NCBI RefSeq assembly: GCF_024345575.1
Contig: NZ_JAGQBJ010000001.1
Coordinates: forward strand, 434,001 to 498,000
Direction: 5' to 3'
Source of the DNA: Cyanobium sp. Morenito 9A2
GTDB taxonomy: Bacteria; Cyanobacteriota; Cyanobacteriia; PCC-6307; Cyanobiaceae
DNA length: 64,000 nucleotides
The notes under the pieces are model-generated. The model had not been told where the DNA came from and made no database searches. It saw only the letters and a list, made by a program, of their open reading frames with translations. A program made the translations under genes and the position numbers. Shown in pieces: positions 58,022 through 64,000 of this stretch (positions are counted from its first letter, which is position 1; the number at the start of each line of letters is the position of its first letter).

Positions 58022-59200
58022 ATGCGGCGCCCGTTGCGGCTCTCTGCACGGGCTGAAGCTCTGCAGCCCTCCCTGACCCTGGCAATCGCCGCCCGCGCCA
58101 AGCAACTGCGCGCCGACGGCCAGAACATCTGCAGCCTGAGCGCTGGAGAGCCCGACTTCGACACCCCGGCATTCATTCGTCAGGCGGCCACGGCGGCCCT
58201 GGAAGCCGGTCACACGCGCTACGGCCCGGCGGCCGGTGAGCCGGACCTGCGCGAGGCCATCGCCGCCAAGCTCACGGGCGAAAACGGTGTGCCCACCGAG
58301 GCCGCCCAGGTGCTCGTCACCAACGGCGGCAAGCAGGCGCTCTACAACCTGTTTCAGGTGCTGCTCGGCCCGGGCGATGAGCTGCTGCTGCCCTCACCCT
58401 TCTGGCTCAGCTACCCGGAGATGGCCCAGCTGGCGGGTGCCTCGGTGCGGCGGCTGCCCAGTGCCGCCGCCGAGGGGTTCTGCCTCGACGCCGCCCAACT
58501 GGAGGCGGCGATCACCCCCGCGAGCAAGCTGCTGGTGCTCAACAGCCCCGGCAACCCCACCGGTGCCGTGCTCAGCCGCAGCGAGCTCGAGGCGATCGCC
58601 GCGGTGTTGCGCCGCCATCCCCAGGTGGCGGTGGTCTGCGATGAGATCTACGAATTCCTGCTGACCCCTGGCCAGCAGCACCACAGCTTCGGGGCGGTGG
58701 CGCCGGACTTGCTCGATCGGGTGTTCATCGTCAACGGTTTCGCCAAGGGCTGGGCCATGACGGGGTGGCGGATCGGTTACCTGGCAGGTCCCCAGGCGGT
58801 GGTGGCCGCCGCCAGCGCGTTGCAGAGCCAGAGCACCAGCAACGTCTGCAGCTTTGCCCAGTACGGCGCCCTGGCGGCGGTCAGCGGCCCCCGGGATTGC
58901 GTCTGGGCCATGGCCGAGCAGTTCAACCAGCGCCGCGCCCTGCTCACAGCCGGCCTGCAGTCGATGGCCGGGCTGACCCTCACCCCCCCCTCGGGCGCCT
59001 TCTACGCCTTCCCGGATGTGAGCTCCTACGGGCTCGATTCCATGGCCTTCAGCAATCGTTTGCTGGAGCAGGAGGGTCTGGCGGTGGTGCCAGGGGTGGT
59101 CTTTGGCGACGACCGTTGCATCCGCCTCTCCTGCGCCGCTTCCCCTGCCACGATCAGCGATGGCCTCGAGCGGCTCGAGCGTTTTCTGGCCAGCCTCTGA
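58022..59200 (+). CDS. Class I aspartate/prephenate-type aminotransferase
   Basis: The ATG at 58022 gives 392 residues. The PLP lysine lies in NGFAKGWAMTGWRIGYLAGP. The fold start SLSAGEPDFDTPAFIRQAAT, SPGNPTGAVLSRSEL, VCDEIYEFLL and VVPGVVFGDDRCIRLSCAAS are typical of the aspartate aminotransferase subgroup Ib used by cyanobacteria for aspartate and often prephenate. No substrate-defining context exists. The symbol aspC is commonly used but not assigned here. Confidence 0.92.
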   Translation: MRRPLRLSARAEALQPSLTLAIAARAKQLRADGQNICSLSAGEPDFDTPAFIRQAATAALEAGHTRYGPAAGEPDLREAIAAKLTGENGVPTEAAQVLVTNGGKQALYNLFQVLLGPGDELLLPSPFWLSYPEMAQLAGASVRRLPSAAAEGFCLDAAQLEAAITPASKLLVLNSPGNPTGAVLSRSELEAIAAVLRRHPQVAVVCDEIYEFLLTPGQQHHSFGAVAPDLLDRVFIVNGFAKGWAMTGWRIGYLAGPQAVVAAASALQSQSTSNVCSFAQYGALAAVSGPRDCVWAMAEQFNQRRALLTAGLQSMAGLTLTPPSGAFYAFPDVSSYGLDSMAFSNRLLEQEGLAVVPGVVFGDDRCIRLSCAASPATISDGLERLERFLASL

Positions 59201-59230
59201 CCTCACCCCCCCCCCTTCACCCCAGCCCCG

Positions 59231-60190
59231 ATGCGCATTCGACAACCCCGGGCCCTGGCCTGCGCCAGCTTGAGCCTGGTGTTCACGGCGGCGGCCGCGA
59301 CAACCGTTTGCGGCGGCCTGATCAGCCGGGCCCAGGCCCAGGTCAAGGCTGTCAATCCCACCCCCGCCACCAACCGGGTTCTGCGCATCGGTGCCATCCC
59401 TGACCAGAAGCCGGAGAAGCTGAATCGGCTCTATGGGCTTTTGTCCAATGAGCTAAGTCGCCAGTTGGGTTTCAAGGTCAGATACGTGCCCGTGACCGAC
59501 TACGCCGCCGCCGTGACAGCGTTTCGCACGGGCGATCTGGACCTGGTCTGGTTCGGTGGCCTCACCGGCGTGCAGGCCCGCCTCCAGAAGCCCGGCGCCC
59601 GGGTGCTGGCCCAGCGGGACATCGACGTGCAGTTCCACAGCGTCTTCATCGCCAACGCCCGCAGCGGCCTCAAGCCGGTGCTCAATGTGAAGGGTCTCAG
59701 CCAATTGAAGGGCAAGCGCTTCACCTTCGGCTCCGAGAGCTCCACCTCCGGCCGGCTGATGCCCCAGGTGTTTCTGGCGAAGGCGGGTGTGAAGCTCACG
59801 GATTTCAGCGGCGGCGCCCCGGGCTTCAGCGGCAGCCATGACGCCACCATCGCCCTGGTGCAGAGCGGCGCCTACGACGCCGGCGCCGTCAATGAACAGG
59901 TCTGGAAGAGCAGCCTGCATGACCGCAAGGTCGATCGCAGCAAGGTGATCGCGATCTGGCGCACGCCCGGCTATCCCGACTACCACTGGATTGCCCAGGG
60001 TGATCTGGACACGCGTTTCGGGAAGGGGACCACCGATCGGATCACGGCGGCCCTGGTGTCCCTGCGGCGCACCAACCCCAGCCAGGCCCCGATCCTGGAG
60101 CTGTTCGGCGCCCAGCAGTTCGTGCCGGCCAAGGCCGATCAGTACGCCACGATCGAGAAGGTGGGCCGGGAGATCGGCAAGATCCGCTGA
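59231..60190 (+). CDS. Phosphonate/phosphite-type ABC transporter substrate-binding protein
   Basis: This 319-residue secreted protein has a signal peptide with an Ala/Thr-rich c-region. The mature part has VLRIGAIPDQKPEKLNRLYG, LVWFGGLTGVQARLQ, TFGSESSTSGRLMPQVFL and HDATIALVQSGAYDAGAVNE, the PhnD/PtxB fold pattern (family 12 binding proteins). It heads a three-gene ABC import set. Ligand could be phosphonates, phosphite or phosphate. No C-P lyase or ptxD oxidase gene lies in the window. Confidence 0.92.
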   Translation: MRIRQPRALACASLSLVFTAAAATTVCGGLISRAQAQVKAVNPTPATNRVLRIGAIPDQKPEKLNRLYGLLSNELSRQLGFKVRYVPVTDYAAAVTAFRTGDLDLVWFGGLTGVQARLQKPGARVLAQRDIDVQFHSVFIANARSGLKPVLNVKGLSQLKGKRFTFGSESSTSGRLMPQVFLAKAGVKLTDFSGGAPGFSGSHDATIALVQSGAYDAGAVNEQVWKSSLHDRKVDRSKVIAIWRTPGYPDYHWIAQGDLDTRFGKGTTDRITAALVSLRRTNPSQAPILELFGAQQFVPAKADQYATIEKVGREIGKIR

Positions 60191-60203
60191 GCCCCCCCCT
60201 GCG

Positions 60204-60950
60204 ATGAACCTGTCCCCTGTTCTGGAACTCACGGGGATCCAGGTGCCCGGCCGGCAGCAGCCCCGCCTCTGTGATGTTTCCCTGCGCCTCGAGGCCGGCG
60301 AGCGGGTCGCCCTGCTCGGAGCCAGCGGTGCCGGCAAGAGCACGCTGCTGGCGGTGGCCAATGGTCTCCTGGTGCCTGAGTTCGGCCGGGTGCTCTGGGA
60401 GGGCCAACCCCGCTCGCGCTCCCGTCGCCTGAGCCGGCGCCAGCAGGCGCGCATCGGCACCCTCTGGCAGGACCTGCGTCTAATCGAGGAGCTCAGCGTT
60501 CAGCAGAACCTCAACGCCGCCCGGCTGGCGGTGTGGGGCTGGCCCCGGGCCCTGCTCAATCTGCTGGTGCCGGTCGAGACGGCCGCCTGTGCCGCCGCCC
60601 TGGAGCGGGTTGAACTGGAGCCGGCGCTGCTGGGCCAGCCGGTGACGGCCCTCTCCGGCGGTCAGCGCCAGCGGGTGGCCCTGGCCCGGCTGCTCCGTCA
60701 GGAGCCGTTGCTGCTGCTGGCCGATGAACCCCTGGCCAGCCTTGACCCACGGCTGGCCACGGAGTTGCTGGAGTTGCTCCTGCGCCAGGCGGAGGCCCCC
60801 CGGGCCCTGCTGCTCAGCCTGCACCGCCCCGACCTGCTGGCCGGTTTCGACCGGGTGATCGGCCTGCGCCAGGGCCGCCTGCTCTTCGATGGTCCCGTCG
60901 CTGATCTCCAGGCCGACACCCTCGCCCAGCTCTACGCCGAGGGGCCGTGA
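60204..60950 (+). CDS. ABC transporter ATPase, PhnC-like
   Basis: ATG 60204 gives 248 residues. Walker A is GASGAGKST. QDLRLIEELSVQQNLNAA is the Q-loop region, LSGGQRQRVALARLL the signature, LLLADEPLASLDP Walker B, and LSLHRPDLLAGFDRVIGLRQ holds the switch His. VLWEGQPRSRSRRLSRRQQA is characteristic of PhnC. Its stop overlaps the permease start by 4 bases, making a coupled operon with the binding protein. Confidence 0.92.
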   Translation: MNLSPVLELTGIQVPGRQQPRLCDVSLRLEAGERVALLGASGAGKSTLLAVANGLLVPEFGRVLWEGQPRSRSRRLSRRQQARIGTLWQDLRLIEELSVQQNLNAARLAVWGWPRALLNLLVPVETAACAAALERVELEPALLGQPVTALSGGQRQRVALARLLRQEPLLLLADEPLASLDPRLATELLELLLRQAEAPRALLLSLHRPDLLAGFDRVIGLRQGRLLFDGPVADLQADTLAQLYAEGP

Positions 60951-62506
60951 TCAGCCCCCTGCGGCCGGCCCCGCCGCTGCTGCTGTTGCTGCCGGCCATG
61001 GCCCTGGTGCCCGTGCTGGTGGCTCTGCCCTTCCTGGTGCACGGGGGCGGTTGGGACCTGATCGCTCAGTTCCTCCTGGCGGCGTTGCATCCCTCCCTGG
61101 ATCCGTTGGTGCTGGGATCGGCCCTCTCGGGTCTGGGGGTCACCGTGGCGATCGCCCTGCTGGGTTGGGCCTTGAGCCTCGCCCTCGGGCTGGGGGCGGG
61201 CCTGCTCAGCTCCCGCACGCTCTGGGCCACCGCCTGGGGCCTCCGTTGGCCGGCGGAACTGATCCGCCGGCTGCTGGCGCTCCCCCGCTCGATCCATGAA
61301 CTGCTCTGGGGTCTGCTGCTGCTGCAGCTGCTGGGGCTGCAGCCCGCCGTGGCGGTGCTGGCGATCGCCCTGCCCTTCGGCGCCCTGGTGGCGCGGGTGG
61401 TGGCCGACCAGCTCGATGCCCTGCCCGGTGCGCGCCTGGAGGCCCTGCGCGCGGCCGGGGCGCCAGCGGGTCCGGCCCTGCTCACGGCCCTGGGGCCCGC
61501 TCTGCTGCCGGGGGTGATCAGCTACGGGGGCTACCGGCTGGAATGCGCCCTACGCAGCGCCACCCTTCTGGGGGTGTTTGGTCTGGGGGGCCTGGGCACC
61601 GATCTACGCCTGACCCTGCAGTCGCTCCAGTTCAACGAGCTCTGGAGCGGTCTTTGGCTCCTGCTCGCGACCATGCTGGTGCTGGAGGGTCTGGTGCGCC
61701 TGCTGCGCCGCCGTTGGTGCCTCCCCAACCGCTTCGGCGCCGGAGCTTCGGGGGTGGGTCGGCGCGGCCGTGAGATCGCCTTTCTCATCCTGCTGCTGTT
61801 GCCCTTGCTGCTGCTGCAGGCCCGGGCCATCGGGGTCGATCCCATGGTTCTGCTGCACTGGAATCCCCTGCCGAATTGGGGCACCAGCCTGCGGCCGGCG
61901 GAGGTGCTGGCCCTGCCCTGGGCGAGCCTGGTGGGCCAGACCCTGGGGCTCACCCTGCTGGCCGCGGCCCTGGCGGTGGGCCTGGCGCCGCTGCTGCTGC
62001 TGCTGGTGGCCCCCTGGCCCTGGGGACGGGTGCTGCTGCAGCTGGTCTGGGCCCTGGGGCGTCTGTGGCCGCCACCACTCACGGCCCTTTTGTTGCTGTT
62101 TGCGCTCAAACCCGGTCTGGTGACGGCCGCCCTGGCCCTGGGCTTCCACAATCTCGGCATCCTGGGACGATTGCTGCTGGAGGCGGCCGAGGCGGCCCCG
62201 GAGGGCGCCGAACAGGCGCTCGCGGTGGCCGGCACCGGCCCCAGGCTGGCCTTGCTCCATGGCCGTTACAGCGCCCTGGCCCGCTCCTACCTGGCCTATG
62301 GCGCCTACCGCAGTGATGTGATCCTGCGCGAGACAGTGGTGGTCGGGCTGGTGGGAGCCGCCGGGCTGGGCACCGCCCTGTTGGAGGCCCTCAGTTCGTT
62401 CGCCTGGGACCAGTTGCTCGCCCTGATGGCGGTCTATGCCCTGCTCACCCTGGTGGGGGAAGATCTCAGCGACCGCGCCCGGAGGCGTCTGCTTCGATGT
62501 CCTTGA
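60947..62506 (+). CDS. ABC transporter permease, two PhnE-like domains fused
   Basis: GTG 60947 gives 519 residues, about twice a normal PhnE. The first half has an EAA-like loop ARLEALRAAGAPAGPALLTA and SATLLGVFGLGGLGTDL. The second half has AEQALAVAGTGPRLALLHGR and YRSDVILRETVVVGLVGAAG. Each is a complete permease domain with its own EAA loop, so one polypeptide can form the whole pore. Fused permeases of this type occur in marine picocyanobacterial phn loci. It is the last gene of the importer. Confidence 0.9.
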   Translation: MISPLRPAPPLLLLLPAMALVPVLVALPFLVHGGGWDLIAQFLLAALHPSLDPLVLGSALSGLGVTVAIALLGWALSLALGLGAGLLSSRTLWATAWGLRWPAELIRRLLALPRSIHELLWGLLLLQLLGLQPAVAVLAIALPFGALVARVVADQLDALPGARLEALRAAGAPAGPALLTALGPALLPGVISYGGYRLECALRSATLLGVFGLGGLGTDLRLTLQSLQFNELWSGLWLLLATMLVLEGLVRLLRRRWCLPNRFGAGASGVGRRGREIAFLILLLLPLLLLQARAIGVDPMVLLHWNPLPNWGTSLRPAEVLALPWASLVGQTLGLTLLAAALAVGLAPLLLLLVAPWPWGRVLLQLVWALGRLWPPPLTALLLLFALKPGLVTAALALGFHNLGILGRLLLEAAEAAPEGAEQALAVAGTGPRLALLHGRYSALARSYLAYGAYRSDVILRETVVVGLVGAAGLGTALLEALSSFAWDQLLALMAVYALLTLVGEDLSDRARRRLLRCP

Positions 62507-63174
62507 GCCCCATTCCCCGCAAGCTGGTGGTGCTGGGGGACAGCGGCGTCTACGGCTGGGGGGACCCTGAGGAGGGGGGCTGGTGCGAACGGCTGAGGCG
62601 CCACTGGATGGGTCTGCCGGCAGGGCCCGTGCTCTACAACCTGGGGGTGCGCGGCGATGGCCTCGAGCGCCTGGCGGCGAGGCTGGGGGAGGTGGGAAGA
62701 CGCGGCGAGCTCAGGCGCCAGACCCCCCAGGGGGTGCTGCTCTCGATCGGTCTCAATGACACCGCCCGGGTCGGCCGCGCCGATGGTCGCCACCAACTGG
62801 CCCCCGACGCCTTCCTCTTCGGGATGCAGCAATTGCTTCGGGAGGCGACCGCTGGGGCACCGGTGCTGGTGCTCGGTCTCACCCCGGTGGATGGGGCGGT
62901 GATGCCCTTCGCCGACTGCCTCTGGTACGACCTGGAGACCGTGCGCCACTACGAGGGCCTGCTGGAGGAGGCCTGCCTGGAAGCGGACGTGCCCTTCCTG
63001 CCCCTGCTGGAGAGCTTCACAGGCGAGCGTCAGTGGCTGCAATGGCTCTGCAGCGATGGGGTGCACCTCAACGGCGAGGGCCATCGCCGCGTCTATGAGC
63101 GTGTGAAGGCCTGGCCCGCCCTGCTGCGCTGGGCCGATCTCGAACCCCTGCACCTGCGCACGCCGGCGGTCTGA
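62497..63174 (+). CDS. SGNH/GDSL-family hydrolase
   Basis: This 225-residue protein starts 10 bases before the permease stop. Block I is VVLGDSGVYGWGDPEEGGWC with the catalytic Ser, block III is LSIGLNDTAR (Asn), and block V is DGVHLNGEGHRRVYER with the Asp/His pair. The catalytic set is complete. Such enzymes are esterases, lipases or deacylases. The overlap with the phosphonate-type importer invites a role on organic phosphorus or a phospholipid, but this is inference only. Confidence 0.88.
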   Translation: MSLSPIPRKLVVLGDSGVYGWGDPEEGGWCERLRRHWMGLPAGPVLYNLGVRGDGLERLAARLGEVGRRGELRRQTPQGVLLSIGLNDTARVGRADGRHQLAPDAFLFGMQQLLREATAGAPVLVLGLTPVDGAVMPFADCLWYDLETVRHYEGLLEEACLEADVPFLPLLESFTGERQWLQWLCSDGVHLNGEGHRRVYERVKAWPALLRWADLEPLHLRTPAV

Positions 63175-63331
63175 GGGGTTTCCGTCGCTGGTGGCTGGCC
63201 GGCACCGTTGGGGCCATTGGCGCTGCCAAGGGTTGGGCGTGCAGCTCGGGCGGGCGTGTGAATCGATCCAGCCCACCCACCGCTCGATCTCCCTTGAACG
63301 CCTTGCGCCGCCCCGGGGAGTGGAGCGCTGG

Positions 63332-64000
63332 ATGCCTGGCCTGGCGGTGCTGCGCAGCTACCGCGGCCCTTGGTTGCTCAGGGATGGGCTGGCTGGGCTG
63401 GTGCTGGCCGCGATCCTGCTGACGGCGGGCATGGGTTACGCCCAGGCGGCCGGGCTGCCAGCCATCAACGGCCTCTACGCCACCATCCCCGCGCTGGTGG
63501 CGTACGCCCTGTTCGGACCGAGCCGCATTCTGGTGCTGGGCCCCGATTCCGCTCTGGCGGCGCTGATCGCCGCCACGGTGTTGCCCCTGGCAGCGGGTGA
63601 TCCGGCCCATGCCGTGGCCTTGGCTGGAATGCTCGCCTTGCTCTGCGGTGGGCTTTGTCTGATCGCCGGCCTGGCGCGGGTCGGTTTCATCACCGAGCTG
63701 ATCTCCAAGCCGATCCGCTACGGCTACCTCAATGGCCTTGCCCTCACGGTGCTGGTGGGCCAACTCCCCCAGCTGCTGGGGTTTGCGGTCGGGGGCCACA
63801 GCCTGCTGACGGAACTCGTGGGGCTTGGTCGCGGGGGCCTGGAGAAACAGGTGAACACGCCAGCGGCGGCCATCGGGCTGGGCTCCCTGGTGCTGATCCT
63901 GGCGCTCAAGCGCTGGCGGCCGGCGGTTCCGGGGGCGTTGGTGGCTGTGGTGCTGGCCGAGGTGGTCCTGGCCCTTCTCCCTCTGGATGTGGGCCGGGGT
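63332..64000 (+). CDS. SulP-family inorganic anion transporter, 5' part
   Basis: The gene runs off the right edge. ATG 63332 starts MPGLAVLRSYRGPWLLRDGL; an in-frame GTG at 63239 would add 31 residues. Characteristic SulP segments are MGYAQAAGLPAINGLYATIP, ALFGPSRILVLGPDSALAAL and LISKPIRYGYLNGLALTVLV. These fit the sulfate/bicarbonate exchanger family (SLC26-like) more than BicA-type starts. The STAS domain, if any, is outside the window. Confidence 0.88.
   Translation, partial: MPGLAVLRSYRGPWLLRDGLAGLVLAAILLTAGMGYAQAAGLPAINGLYATIPALVAYALFGPSRILVLGPDSALAALIAATVLPLAAGDPAHAVALAGMLALLCGGLCLIAGLARVGFITELISKPIRYGYLNGLALTVLVGQLPQLLGFAVGGHSLLTELVGLGRGGLEKQVNTPAAAIGLGSLVLILALKRWRPAVPGALVAVVLAEVVLALLPLDVGRG

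Overview
The window is a GC-rich, gene-dense chromosomal segment from an oxygenic picocyanobacterium of the Cyanobium / Synechococcus (alpha-cyanobacterial) type. The evidence is phylum-specific genes: phosphoribulokinase, psb30, acsF, a Ycf20/DUF565 protein, DUF3727, DUF2996 and DUF6464 proteins, and plant-type glycerate kinase. Genes are tightly packed, often with 4-base start/stop overlaps. I found no rRNA, tRNA, CRISPR array or intact insertion sequence.

Layout. 0-12.5 kb is a rightward housekeeping run: end of an F420 ligase-like gene, an unknown GNAT-like protein, ruvX, DUF3727, a YqeG phosphatase, proB, lpxD, leuB, a phosphoribulokinase that looks like the short proteobacterial class I enzyme, prepilin peptidase, accD, a Gfo/Idh oxidoreductase and class II fructose-bisphosphate aldolase, closed by a clear UUCG intrinsic terminator. 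12.5-26 kb holds a UPF0182 membrane protein, thrC followed by a small MoaD/ThiS-like protein, a cupin, an FtsH protease with an unusual N-terminus, rpmF, a leftward glycerate kinase / Ycf20 / CbbY-like operon, recJ, a ClC channel and psb30. 26-37 kb holds a YkgJ-like cysteine cluster protein, two half-size GDT1 manganese transporter genes, a degenerate RNB-domain protein, ubiX, acsF, tldD/tldE, fmt and rlmH. 37-46.2 kb holds a leftward group (MAPEG, DEAD-box helicase, DUF6464, TerC), two unknown proteins, a methyltransferase and mfd.

46.2-54.4 kb is the accessory region. It starts with an intact VapBC-type toxin-antitoxin pair. About 1.9 kb of decayed DNA follows, holding a broken MazEF-like pair, other gene fragments and a second copy of the mfd 3' tail. 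Next comes a 4.1-kb mosaic gene for a large secreted or surface protein: CHAP hydrolase, 43-47-residue repeats, Calx-beta, Ig-like repeats and a 'bluetail'-type C-terminus. Its middle is AT-rich, and one base is missing from a C run. Three small genes follow, one encoding a secreted HExxH protein.

54.5-64 kb returns to core genes: a carboxyl-terminal processing protease, ispG, a family 4-like uracil-DNA glycosylase, a class I aminotransferase, a three-gene phosphonate/phosphite-type ABC importer with a fused double permease, an SGNH hydrolase, and the start of a SulP anion transporter that runs off the edge.

All calls come from reading the sequence and its translations. No database search was run.
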